DNA from: an uncultured Bacilli bacterium
Lineage (GTDB): Bacteria > Bacillota_I > Bacilli_A > RF39 > UBA660
DNA: 64,000 bases
NCBI GenBank assembly: GCA_934086185.1
Contig: CAKOHW010000001.1
Span: forward strand, 62,001 to 126,000
Reading direction: 5' to 3'
Made by a program: the position numbers and the translations under genes. Below the pieces are notes generated by a model, which was given only the letters and a program-made list of their open reading frames with translations, was not told where the DNA came from and made no database searches. Position 1 is the first letter of the stretch, and each line of letters opens with the position of its first letter. This document shows positions 7,765 through 16,482 of this stretch, piece by piece.

Positions 7765-10113
7765 TTAACTATTTTCTTCTAAGTATTCTAATAGTTTTAA
7801 GAATACATTTATATATTTAGGTTCTAGACCTTTTCTTTTTAATTTTCTTATTTCTATTCTTTTATGTTTATTATCTAATTCACTAAACATAATTAAATTA
7901 ACTTCTTCTTTTAGTGATGTTTTAATTTTTAAACCACTTATAATACTATCTATATCTTGATTAACTATTCTAGTACTATCTATTTCTATATCTTGACCTT
8001 TACAATTTATAGTTATTTGTTTATATGCATTAACATTATTTATTTCAATTACATAATCATTTTCATCTAAGTATGATTCAAATTTTTCTAACTTATCTTG
8101 TCCTAAATATATTGTTACATCATTAGGTAGTCTTGTATTTCTAAATTTAATTTTAAATGATCTTATACTTGGAATAAGATTAGCGTCTGTTACTTCTTCT
8201 CTTATAATAACTGTGTAATTATTTTGCATGTAGTTATAGTCTATAATAGTTTTTGCATAGTTTGTTTCATTTGTTTTTATTCCGTCATCTTCATATATAG
8301 TATATGTATTAGATTTACCAGGAAATATATGTATTTCAAATCCATCTGGATTATCACTTCTATTTAAGTTTTTTTCATCTAATATTCCTAATGGAATTAT
8401 ACTTCCTTGTGTTGCAAATACTGGGTAGTCTTCATCTTTATAGAATGATATATATCTTCTATTTCCTATATATTTAATACCTGTTTTAAAATCATACCAA
8501 GTACCAGTTGGTAAAAACATTTTGTGTATTGTTCTATTCATAATTATATCTTTTGGCTTAGTTATAGGACAAACTAATAAATTTCTACCAAAGTAGTATT
8601 CATTTTTATAATCTGGTTCATCATATATTTCAGGATAATTATAGTATAGTGGTTGTATAATTGGTAAGCCTGTTTTGTGATAATTAAAACTTTCTGTATA
8701 TAAGTATGGAATAAGCATATTTCTTAATCTTAAATAATACTTGGTAATTGCTAATGTATGAGCATCCCACATCCATGGTTCTCTTTTATAATAATGACTT
8801 TCATCACTAGCAAGTCTTAGTATTGGACTAAATGTACCAAACTCTACAAATCTTCTATAAAGTTCGTCGTCTTCTATTCCACCTTGGTAACCACCTATAT
8901 CAGTAGAAATAAAACTTAATCCCATATTACTTCCACTACTTATATATTCAGGTAATGCGTTTAGTACTTTCCAACTTACGTTGGTTTTTCCAGTATATAT
9001 TAAGTTGTTTGTATGTCCATTAATTAAACCATATCTACTAAGTATAGAATTTTTTAGTTTTTTATCTTTAAAATATTTATTATGATAGTAATTTAATACT
9101 CTTAATGTATTTATATCATTTATATTATCATAATCTATTAATAGTGAATTTACTCCATTATCTATTAAATCATTTATGAAAATATTAAAATAACTGTCCA
9201 TTAAATCTTTGTTATATACATTTAAAATTGTATTATCTAACATTTCTAAATTATTATTTTTAATAAATGTTTCATAGTTTTTTTCAAATTTACTAATATT
9301 AATAGGATTTATAGTTAAACCTAATTTAACTTGTTCTTTTTTTAAGTTTTCTATGAAGTTATCATAACTTATAAACATATCATTATTCCATGATAAACCA
9401 TTTACTCCAGTAGATTTGCTATGCCAATTATTACCTAGTATTATTAGGTTTATAGGAATTTCATTTTTATTAAATTTATTTATTAAGTCTTTTATATTTT
9501 GATCGGTATAAAAACCATTTTTATTCCATATATTACCTAACATATATCTTGGTATCATATTAGGTAGACCTGTTAGTATAAAATAATCTCTTAAGCATAA
9601 ACCAAAATCTCTTCTATACATAAATAGATATGTATCTATATTATTAAATGGTCTTTGATAGAATTTATCATCTTTAATTACTAATGATTTTGAATCATCT
9701 ATACTTACAAAACCATCTAGAGAAAATAAGCCTTTATTTTCTAATTTTATATTATCTTTATTATCTAAACTATAGTTTATTGTGTTAAGATTTCTTACTT
9801 CTACATGATTAAAATACCAATATTTATCTGTATTTTTTAAAAGTACTTTTAAATTTTGTTCTGGAATAAATTTAGTTCCTATGAAACTTTTTTCTTTAGC
9901 ATATTCTAATCTAAAGTAATTGGTTTCTATTACTAAGTATTTTTCATCTTGTTGTACATTAAATTTTGGCACATTAAAATTTCTATTTTTAGCGAATTCA
10001 GTTGTTTCATCCAAAAATTCTCCAGTTGGACTATATTCTAAACGTATAAGTATTTCACTAAGAACAGTAAATCTATAGTTTTTACCTTGTATAATATTTG
10101 ATGTATTATTCAT
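7765..10113 (-). CDS. Glycoside hydrolase family 31 protein (alpha-glucosidase-like)
   Basis: A 782-residue cytoplasmic protein with GH31 layout: an N-terminal beta-sandwich, a TIM barrel and C-terminal beta-domains. Family marks include 'NIWNKNGFYTD', 'SLLIDYDNI' (position of the catalytic nucleophile Asp), 'STDIGGYQGG' and 'YRRFVEFGTFSPILRL'. In relatives the acid/base Asp sits in a W/F-S/T-G-D-x motif; the matching stretch here is 'YTGKTNVSW', with Lys in place of Asp, so normal glycosidase chemistry is doubtful. The start at 10113 follows GGTGA; the upstream ATG would overlap that site. No sugar transporter is adjacent. Confidence 0.85.
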   Translation of the reverse strand: MNNTSNIIQGKNYRFTVLSEILIRLEYSPTGEFLDETTEFAKNRNFNVPKFNVQQDEKYLVIETNYFRLEYAKEKSFIGTKFIPEQNLKVLLKNTDKYWYFNHVEVRNLNTINYSLDNKDNIKLENKGLFSLDGFVSIDDSKSLVIKDDKFYQRPFNNIDTYLFMYRRDFGLCLRDYFILTGLPNMIPRYMLGNIWNKNGFYTDQNIKDLINKFNKNEIPINLIILGNNWHSKSTGVNGLSWNNDMFISYDNFIENLKKEQVKLGLTINPINISKFEKNYETFIKNNNLEMLDNTILNVYNKDLMDSYFNIFINDLIDNGVNSLLIDYDNINDINTLRVLNYYHNKYFKDKKLKNSILSRYGLINGHTNNLIYTGKTNVSWKVLNALPEYISSGSNMGLSFISTDIGGYQGGIEDDELYRRFVEFGTFSPILRLASDESHYYKREPWMWDAHTLAITKYYLRLRNMLIPYLYTESFNYHKTGLPIIQPLYYNYPEIYDEPDYKNEYYFGRNLLVCPITKPKDIIMNRTIHKMFLPTGTWYDFKTGIKYIGNRRYISFYKDEDYPVFATQGSIIPLGILDEKNLNRSDNPDGFEIHIFPGKSNTYTIYEDDGIKTNETNYAKTIIDYNYMQNNYTVIIREEVTDANLIPSIRSFKIKFRNTRLPNDVTIYLGQDKLEKFESYLDENDYVIEINNVNAYKQITINCKGQDIEIDSTRIVNQDIDSIISGLKIKTSLKEEVNLIMFSELDNKHKRIEIRKLKRKGLEPKYINVFLKLLEYLEENS

Positions 10114-10179
10114 ATTATCACCTATCATACATATTGTATCAAAAAATATATTATAAATAAATCTTAATATTTAAAAAAA

Positions 10180-10617
10180 CTAAATTTCTTTAGTTTTTGT
10201 TACTCTACCTAAACTGTATATATTATCTCTATTAAGTAATATTTCTTTTTGGTTTATTCCATTCAAAATATTATTAACTATGTTAAGCATCTCTTCAATA
10301 TTATTATATTTATATAAATTTTCTATTTTGTATTTATTAACTTTTTTATCATTTGAATTTATGATGTAATATATTTTTTTATTTAGTTTATTAGCCATTT
10401 TTATTTCTGTTTTTAATAAGAAATTACAATTAGTTAAATCACATATGATTATGTCTATTTCATTAAGTAAGTCTTTAATATATGTATTAATGTATTTTTC
10501 AGACATAGGAAGTATTAAATTAAATTGTTTCATTAAGCCAAATTCTAAAAGTGGTTTATATAAATTTTCTTTATAATTAATTTTATCAGAATGCATTATA
10601 TATATTTTAACTTTCAT
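10180..10617 (-). CDS. Hypothetical protein, possibly nucleoside 2-deoxyribosyltransferase-like
   Basis: This 145-residue soluble protein begins 'MKVKIYIMHSDK' and contains 'LILPMSEKYINTYIKD', 'EIDIIICDLTNCN', 'EIKMANKLNKKIYYII'. An N-terminal beta-strand, a D-I-I-I-C-D-L-T strand and a paired strand are typical of the nucleoside deoxyribosyltransferase/DUF4406-type Rossmann-like fold, which is my tentative assignment. The start at 10617 is chosen over an upstream one because the homologous region and the first strand begin here; the ribosome site (GATGTGA) is weak. It lies between the GH31 gene and the decayed DGR locus. Confidence 0.5.
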   Translation of the reverse strand: MKVKIYIMHSDKINYKENLYKPLLEFGLMKQFNLILPMSEKYINTYIKDLLNEIDIIICDLTNCNFLLKTEIKMANKLNKKIYYIINSNDKKVNKYKIENLYKYNNIEEMLNIVNNILNGINQKEILLNRDNIYSLGRVTKTKEI

Positions 10618-10655
10618 AAACTTATCACATCTTTCTAAGTAATTTACAAAATATA

Positions 10656-10682
10656 AATGCATCAATATAGTTAGATGCATTA
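10656..10682. terminator. Hairpin at the end of the decayed DGR locus
   Basis: AATGCATC and GATGCATT form an eight-base-pair stem with an 11-base loop; T-rich sequence follows on the plus strand and a weaker one on the minus strand. It separates the DGR relic from the next gene. Confidence 0.55.
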
Positions 10683-10696
10683 TTTTTTAAGATTAA

Positions 10697-10853
10697 CTAT
10701 TTTATATTTGAAATAGTTTCATTTCTACTTGTTATTTGTGCACCAGATTTTAGAAAAACTGCGGACGGAACTAGTTTTTGCTGTTCATATTGTTGTTCGC
10801 GTTAAATGCTTTATCGTTGTTGCTATTGAGGTTGTTAGGCGACAAAGACCAAA
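10697..10853 (-). pseudogene. Decayed template-like/variable repeat with target-gene tail
   Basis: The minus strand reads 'WSLSPNN' followed by a run of Asn-rich codons, a stop, 'FRP', and, after a one-base deletion, 'AVFLKSGAQITS' to a stop. It matches the variable region and tail of the DGR targets, with about 24 bases missing. The Asn-codon (AAC) richness is like a template repeat, and its place after the MutS-like relic equals that of the active TR in the second locus. Over the first 21 codons shared with the nearby variable repeat I count 12 differences at its adenines and 6 elsewhere, so it may be a drifted former template. Confidence 0.65.
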
Positions 10854-10889
10854 CAACAAATGTAAGGCAAAACACATGGTAATTTAATA

Positions 10890-10997
10890 TTATTGAGCAC
10901 TATCAAGTGCTATATAAAAGTTTCCACATAAGAATAAATATATTATATCATCATCTTTATTTTTCAAATCTTTATATTTTTGATATAACTTACTCAT
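10890..10997 (-). pseudogene. Truncated MutS-domain-I-like DGR accessory gene
   Basis: The frame opens 'MSKLYQKYKDLKNK', continues 'YLFLCGNFYIALDS' and stops after 35 residues. It matches the first 35 residues of the intact 124-residue gene at 35801-36175 ('MSKIYDKYLSLKEK', 'YLFECGNFYIALDS'); everything downstream is lost. It occupies the same place relative to target and hairpins as the intact gene, marking this region as a decayed copy of the DGR cassette. Confidence 0.75.
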
Positions 10998-11013
10998 ATT
11001 TTATAAAAATTCG

Positions 11014-11185
11014 ACAAATGCATCTAAACGATGCATTTGTACTCTCCTATTTTTTATTTATAGTTTTTCTCGCTATCGCGAATATTGTTTTATCTTTATT
11101 TTTATTTTATCCAGCGAAAGGATTTTCGCTGGATTTTTTGTCAGTTTTTAGTCCATTGACGATGAAAATTTTACAAATTCTCATC
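11014..11185 (-). other. Four-hairpin element downstream of DGR target 1
   Basis: Between the target stop and the MutS-like relic lie four hairpins: 11161-11185 (11 pairs, one G-U), 11109-11134 (11 pairs, four-base loop), 11070-11081 (four pairs, GATA loop on the minus strand), and 11014-11040 (11 pairs, five-base loop). The same four, in the same order, occur at 36186-36348 with different stem sequences that keep pairing. This points to conserved structure rather than conserved sequence. Confidence 0.7.
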
Positions 11186-11190
11186 TACTG

Positions 11191-13182
11191 CTACCCTACA
11201 GTATAAGGATTACCCTTAGTTCCATCTCCACCAGTAATTTGTGCACTAGACAAAAGAGTTACTGTGGGACGGAAAGCGACGTAGTTGCTGCTGTACACGT
11301 TGACCTTGTCCACGCTACCACTGTTGCTCACGAAGAACGCGCTATCGCTGATGTAGTTGAAGTCGTAAGGCGCCAAAGACCAAAAGTATAAACCATTAGA
11401 TTTTTGATAATCATTTATTAAATAATAATATAGATTTCTAGTACCAACTTTTCCTCCAGCATATACTATTTCATCTGCTGTTAATGTTCCTACATACATA
11501 TCTGTATTATCATTAAATTTTGTCATGTTTGTTCCATTACATTTAAGCGTTGGCTCTTTTGTTGTTTTACCATCCAATCTAACAGATGAATCATAATAAA
11601 ATGAGGTACCTTTTACTTGTTTATCAAGAATTTCTGTACTTGTTAATGGTGTTGTATTATCTGACTCACTTGCATATGCTTTATCGTTTAAACACCAATC
11701 TCCTGATTTTAATTTATCTAAATAACTTGCAAGTGGTCCAGTTTGGAAATTTTTAAATGCATATGCCATAGACTCTTCATTTTTTGTTCCACCATTTAAA
11801 TAATTCATTATATATATTGCACTAGAATTTTTTGTTCCATCAGAAGCAGTTAATGTATTTGCTGCATACTGTGTATATCCAAAATTGCCAACCTTTGTTG
11901 TTCCACCAGTGGTTGTTGGTATATTCCAATTCCCGTCACTACTAGCACAAGTACTATCTTGGTCTTCTAATATTAATTTTATACTTCCGTCTCCTGCTAT
12001 TCTTACTGCTCTCCAGCACATTCCAGCAAAATTTACATAATTATCTGTTACATTTCCTCTATAGTAATAACTTGTTCCATAGTCATCAGTTGTTGCCGAT
12101 AATGTTGCTTCTGTCGAATATGATACTGTTGACAATCTTTTTGCTTTCATTGTTATTGAACTTGTACTACTTGCTGGTGCTGTTGTTACTTTATATATAC
12201 TTGATAAATTTGTTGTTGTTTTTTGAGTATTTGTGCTTGATGCATTACTACTTGCACTACTTGATAATAAATATTTTCCAACTAATGTTGTATTACATGT
12301 TCCATCATTATATTTACATGTTGCTACTCCTGTTAATGTAAACTTTCCAGTATTTTCATCAACTGTATACCCTGTTCCATATGTCCAGTAATATCCTTGA
12401 TATGTTGTTGATATACTTGTTGATGTTTCTGTCGTTGCTTCATTTACTTGATCAGTATAATATTTATAACCTGATGTTTCTTGAGCTGGTGTTGTTAATG
12501 GAGTTTTACTAAATACTGTCCCAGTTGAACCATTTCTTGCATTTTCAAATATTGCATAAGCTAATGTACCAGATGTATATGGATTTGCTCCAGCTTCATC
12601 TATAGAACCGTAGATTTGTATTTTACCTGCAAACTTGTGACCTTGGTCTTCGTCTTGTGATTCTGTTTCACTGTATATGTAGTTTATTACGAAGAAGTAT
12701 GTGTATGTGTCGTTTGGTGTTTTTATTGTTTCGTTTGCTTTTATTAGTGATTTTACAGATGGATATTCACCTGTTGTTACTATGTCGCATATTCCTGTTC
12801 CGGTAGATGTACAACTTGATAGTTCACTTACATTAAATGAAGTACCTTTTTTTCTATATAAAGTATACTGTATATCTTGTTTTCTTGAAAATTCATTTAC
12901 TACATCTTCTAAATATATTGAATATGTTGCAGCTGAATCTCCTATATTTTTTACACTAAATTTCATTCTTACTGAATTACCTGGTGTGATTATTTGTGTT
13001 AAATCTTCTTCTGTCAAATCAGTGTATAATGCTTTTGATGAACCAGAAGTAACTTCTACACTTTTAGCATTTGTATTACCTTGAATACGTGTTAAATAAT
13101 AACCGTACGTTAAAGAAAGTAACGCTAGAGTTACTATTACTATACCGGAAATGCTAATTGTAATTATTGTTTTTCTCTTCAT
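11191..13182 (-). CDS. DGR target protein 1: secreted/surface protein with C-terminal lectin-like variable domain
   Basis: This 663-residue protein has a basic N-terminus and one membrane/signal segment (about residues 5-28, ending 'LSLTYGYYLTRIQGNT'), then a beta-rich domain, a Ser/Thr-rich middle almost identical to that of target 2, and a Cys-containing C-terminal domain ('MCWRAVRIAGDGSIKLIL'). The end has the 'YFWSL...FRPTVTL' pattern of DUF6273/C-type-lectin-like folds. Residues about 601-640 are the variable repeat. The reading frame is intact. The nearby template-like repeat and MutS-like gene are broken and no reverse transcriptase is adjacent, so the variable region is either frozen or served in trans. 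Ligand unknown. Confidence 0.85.
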   Translation of the reverse strand: MKRKTIITISISGIVIVTLALLSLTYGYYLTRIQGNTNAKSVEVTSGSSKALYTDLTEEDLTQIITPGNSVRMKFSVKNIGDSAATYSIYLEDVVNEFSRKQDIQYTLYRKKGTSFNVSELSSCTSTGTGICDIVTTGEYPSVKSLIKANETIKTPNDTYTYFFVINYIYSETESQDEDQGHKFAGKIQIYGSIDEAGANPYTSGTLAYAIFENARNGSTGTVFSKTPLTTPAQETSGYKYYTDQVNEATTETSTSISTTYQGYYWTYGTGYTVDENTGKFTLTGVATCKYNDGTCNTTLVGKYLLSSSASSNASSTNTQKTTTNLSSIYKVTTAPASSTSSITMKAKRLSTVSYSTEATLSATTDDYGTSYYYRGNVTDNYVNFAGMCWRAVRIAGDGSIKLILEDQDSTCASSDGNWNIPTTTGGTTKVGNFGYTQYAANTLTASDGTKNSSAIYIMNYLNGGTKNEESMAYAFKNFQTGPLASYLDKLKSGDWCLNDKAYASESDNTTPLTSTEILDKQVKGTSFYYDSSVRLDGKTTKEPTLKCNGTNMTKFNDNTDMYVGTLTADEIVYAGGKVGTRNLYYYLINDYQKSNGLYFWSLAPYDFNYISDSAFFVSNSGSVDKVNVYSSNYVAFRPTVTLLSSAQITGGDGTKGNPYTVG
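11262..11383 (-). repeat. Variable repeat (VR1) of DGR target 1
   Basis: This aligns without gaps, 39 codons from 'WSLAPYDF' to 'FRP', with the active TR at 35579-35700. The differences from that TR are 18 at template adenines and 19 at other bases, so that TR is not its recent donor. GC-ending codons (AAC, AGC, TAC, GAC) stand out against the AT-rich surroundings. Confidence 0.75.
12056..12520 (-). repeat. Near-identical paralogous segment shared with DGR target 2
   Basis: The coding segment from 'YYWTYGTGYT' through 'TMKAKR' to 'SATTDDYG' is nearly identical in DNA and protein to 37143-37606. Flanking parts of the two genes are far more diverged, which suggests gene conversion or a recent shared module. 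Confidence 0.8.
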
Positions 13183-13221
13183 CTAATCACACTCTCACTA
13201 GTATGCTAATATTCTATATAC

Positions 13222-13251
13222 ATGATATCATAAAAAATATGTAGACGTCAA
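13222..13251 (-). promoter_or_regulatory. Predicted promoter of DGR target 1
   Basis: On the minus strand, -35 TTGACG, an 18-base spacer, then -10 TATCAT. The target 2 promoter has the same -10 hexamer. Confidence 0.55.
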
Positions 13252-13355
13252 TTTATATTAACTATTTTTTTATAAAAATTTTTTATTATTTTTGATATAA
13301 AAAAAGGAAATGCAAAAAAAATTAATAATAATTTATAGTGATAGGAGTTGTTCGT

Positions 13356-13880
13356 TTGAATAACAATTTAAAAATTTTGTATGATGATTATTTTAAATAT
13401 ATTTTTAATATTATTGAAATTAATAATTCTTATACTTCTTAAATAGTTTATAAAAATCATTTCTATTTATTTTATTATCATATATTTGATCTTGAAAATA
13501 AGAATTCATATAATAGCAACATAGAAACTTATTTAATTGATATAGATAATTTTGATATACTTGATAAGTTACATAAAAAAGATATGAAACATGAATTTAT
13601 TTACCAATCAAGATCAATATTCGATAATACATTATATAGTTTATACCCTAACATACGAGCTGTTAGATTATATAGTTTATACCCTAACATACGAGTTGTT
13701 AGAATAAATCTTGATTATTTAAAGAAGAAACAATATGCTTATGGCATGTTAAGTGATATAGAAAGAAAAGGTGAAGAAGATGATATTGAAAAAGGTTCTG
13801 AAAATGAAAAAATATCAATTGCAAAAATTTTAAAAAAGATTTATATGGAACAAAAAAGATGCACATTATGTACATCTTAA
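13356..13880 (+). pseudogene. Broken copy of a PD-(D/E)XK nuclease family transposase
   Basis: The sequence follows the intact gene at 39543-40421 from its TTG start ('NNNLKILYD'), but has a large internal deletion after 'FN', an in-frame stop after 'NNSYTS', a second deletion before the C-terminal 'GEEDDIEKG' part, and a tandem duplication of about 36 bases encoding 'LYSLYPNIR'. Homology to the intact copy extends upstream to about 13288, including the ribosome site. It is not expected to be functional. Confidence 0.85.
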
Positions 13881-14968
13881 TTGAATAGATTATTTAAATT
13901 ATTAATTTTAGTATTATGTTTGTTTATAAATTCTTTATAAATATCTGTAATTTTATTTTCTCTTTCTTGTTTTTCTACTTCAGCTGTTTTATAAAATTCA
14001 TTTACATTTTTTATAAAATCATTAATATTATGATTTTCTTCATATACGTATTCATTTATTAGTTTGTTTAATTTTGCATTAATATCTTTATATTGTAGTA
14101 TATTTTCTTTTGTATCATCTATTGCATTTGAATCTATAAAATATGAAAGTGTAAACTCATCTTTTGTATCTTTACTACTATTTGTTATATTTTCATAATC
14201 TACAGTTTTGGGATCTCTATATTCAAAATTATCTAGGTTTTCCCATAATGTAAATGCTTTTTTAAAGTTAGGTTCTCTTAGTATCATATTAGTTTTTCTA
14301 ATAGGATTACGTACTGGTGTACATCCTATTAAACTTTTTATCATTTCTGTATTTTTAAAACCAGATACTTGTTCATAACATGTTAATATTCTTTCTTTGT
14401 AGTTCATACCTTTTTCTGATATTTCATATTCGTTTTCTTCATTCATTTTAAGTTCTATATTTAATTTTCTATTATCTATTTGTGTTGTTCCTTTATAATT
14501 AACTGTTCTTTTTATTTCTTTTTTTGATACTAAATCTATATTTTCAAGTTGCCTTTGCATAAAGTCTTCTAATCTTTTTACTAATGTATATATAAATCTA
14601 TTTTCATATAAATCTGTAGTATCTTCTTTGTGTACATTTAGTAATTTGTTAGGTCTAACTTCTCCATTTTCATCAATATCTTGTATATTTTCACTATGTT
14701 GTGATAGATGTTTTACAGATTCTTGATTAACACTTTTAATTTTTTCTATTATCATTACATCTTCTTCTTGTATGATAAATCTTCTAGGATTTCTTACTAT
14801 TTTATCTAAGTTAGGAATAGTATCTTCTAGAACCTCTAACCATGTATAATCTACTTTTGTTTCTTTTATTTCTGATACTGCAGTAAAAGATGCATCCGTC
14901 TTTGATAGGAATACATCTAACTCATTTGTATCTAAATTATTCATTACATCTGATATATTTTTTAACAT
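13877..14968 (-). CDS. DUF2357-like protein of a McrB-type operon
   Basis: A 363-residue soluble protein. The stretch 'VRNPRRFIIQEED', then 'VKHLSQHSENIQ', 'NVHKEDTTDLYENRFIYTLVKRLEDF' resembles DUF2357 proteins that occur beside McrB-like ATPases. The C-terminal 100 residues are Asn/Lys-rich and helical. I see no clear PD-(D/E)XK nuclease motif, so it would be a McrC-like partner lacking the nuclease, or one with a nuclease I cannot recognise. It follows the AAA gene after seven bases, its start ATG preceded by AGGTGAATT. Function (defence, quality control or envelope-linked remodelling) is unknown. Confidence 0.6.
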   Translation of the reverse strand: MLKNISDVMNNLDTNELDVFLSKTDASFTAVSEIKETKVDYTWLEVLEDTIPNLDKIVRNPRRFIIQEEDVMIIEKIKSVNQESVKHLSQHSENIQDIDENGEVRPNKLLNVHKEDTTDLYENRFIYTLVKRLEDFMQRQLENIDLVSKKEIKRTVNYKGTTQIDNRKLNIELKMNEENEYEISEKGMNYKERILTCYEQVSGFKNTEMIKSLIGCTPVRNPIRKTNMILREPNFKKAFTLWENLDNFEYRDPKTVDYENITNSSKDTKDEFTLSYFIDSNAIDDTKENILQYKDINAKLNKLINEYVYEENHNINDFIKNVNEFYKTAEVEKQERENKITDIYKEFINKHNTKINNLNNLFN

Positions 14969-14975
14969 AATTCAC

Positions 14976-16472
14976 CTATATAGATTTCTTTAATCTAATT
15001 ATAAATTCTTTACATAGTTTCATATTATCATTACCAAAGTTAACGTTCAAATAATTTATAAATTCATCTAATTCATTTTTTATAAATGCTAAATTTAATT
15101 GTTCGAACTTTCTTAATATTTTACTTGATATTAAGTAATCAATGGCATCTACTTCAGTACCACCACAAGCGATAAATGATGGAACAAACTCTTCTATTTG
15201 TCTCATGATACGGTTACCAAAAGATATTCTAAAATGTTCTATTATATATTGATCCAATTCTTCAAGTTTATTTCTCATTTCACTAGTTAATGGATACTTT
15301 TCTTTTGCTTCATCAAATAATTTTTCGAAATGTTCATCTCTAATATTTATTGGATCTGTTTTTTCAATATCGAATTTTGCACATTTTTCATTAATATCTA
15401 TTGGCATAGCACGGTCATAAACCTTATCAGTTACCATAAATGTTGAATCATCGTTATTTATTGTTCCTATATACCACATGTTACCAGGTAATGTAAAATT
15501 ACCTCCTACAATCTTCTTAGGATCACTTTCCCAAGGAGTTGCAACTAAGTTTACTTTCCATTCGCTCTTACTTGGCATTTCCATAATAGATAACATTTCA
15601 GCAAAGTAATATTCTACACGTGCTATATTCATTTCATCTAGTATTGTTATATATATTTTTTCATTATATGTTGCTTCATACATCTTACTTAATAATTCTG
15701 TTTCATTAAATCTTTTTGTAAATTCGTTGAAATATCCAAATAACTCTGTTCTATCTCTCCATGATGGTTGTACAGATGCTATTATTGAATCATTATTTAA
15801 GAATTTACCAAAAGCATATGCAAGTGATGTTTTACCTGTACCAGAAATACCTTGTAAGATTAATATTCTTGATGCTCCAAATGCTGAGATAAATAATCTT
15901 ATTAATTCTGGTGTATAGTAAAGTCCTAATTGACTAGCTGAATATGCTCTAAATTTTTCACATATATCTTTTAGAGTTAATGAATCATCATATTTTGTAG
16001 TATCTTTAAATCCTTCATATTTTTGATCAATTTTAGTAAGTTTAAAGAATCTACTTTCACCTTCACCAATTTTATTTACTGGATTTCCATCTTCATCTAG
16101 TTCTACTTCTTCTTCAGCCATTGCAATTAATTTATCATTTTCTTGTTTTAATTTTATCATGTCATAATTTAATTTTTCTACTTCTTCAAGTAAGGCATCT
16201 TGCTCATGACCTTTTTTTATTATTCTAATTATTCTTTTAATTACATAGTATATTACAAATGCAAATAAACATATTAATAATAACAAGCATATTATTGCAA
16301 TTATAATAAATACAATATTAACACTACTTTTATATTTATTAACAGTATCTATATAATCTAAAACATTAAACATTTTAAATAAACCTTTAAAGAATTCTTT
16401 AAATATTGATAATAACCCCTCAAAGAATGGTGTTAAAAAATCCATAAAAAACTTTCCATAATTATTACTCAT
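14976..16472 (-). CDS. Membrane-anchored McrB-like AAA+ ATPase
   Basis: This 498-residue protein starts with amphipathic helices, has one strong membrane segment at about 52-80, a basic/coiled-coil stretch (85-125) and an acidic linker. The AAA+ domain follows: P-loop 'GISGTGKTS' at 208-216, Walker B with the McrB-type extension 'LDEMNIARVEYYF' at 278-290, and a sensor region 'IGTINNDDST' followed by 'VYDRA'. Restriction-enzyme McrB proteins are soluble, so the N-terminal anchor is notable. It lies between a helical unknown and a DUF2357-like gene in one operon, with 10- and 7-base gaps. Confidence 0.75.
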   Translation of the reverse strand: MSNNYGKFFMDFLTPFFEGLLSIFKEFFKGLFKMFNVLDYIDTVNKYKSSVNIVFIIIAIICLLLLICLFAFVIYYVIKRIIRIIKKGHEQDALLEEVEKLNYDMIKLKQENDKLIAMAEEEVELDEDGNPVNKIGEGESRFFKLTKIDQKYEGFKDTTKYDDSLTLKDICEKFRAYSASQLGLYYTPELIRLFISAFGASRILILQGISGTGKTSLAYAFGKFLNNDSIIASVQPSWRDRTELFGYFNEFTKRFNETELLSKMYEATYNEKIYITILDEMNIARVEYYFAEMLSIMEMPSKSEWKVNLVATPWESDPKKIVGGNFTLPGNMWYIGTINNDDSTFMVTDKVYDRAMPIDINEKCAKFDIEKTDPINIRDEHFEKLFDEAKEKYPLTSEMRNKLEELDQYIIEHFRISFGNRIMRQIEEFVPSFIACGGTEVDAIDYLISSKILRKFEQLNLAFIKNELDEFINYLNVNFGNDNMKLCKEFIIRLKKSI

Positions 16473-16482
16473 ATTATACCTC

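Noticed and set aside
12072..12341. Plus-strand frames opposite the DGR targets (also near 36617-36961 and 37178-37414)
   Set aside because: Leu/Tyr/His-rich shadows of the Ser/Thr/Asn-rich target coding strand; no ribosome sites.
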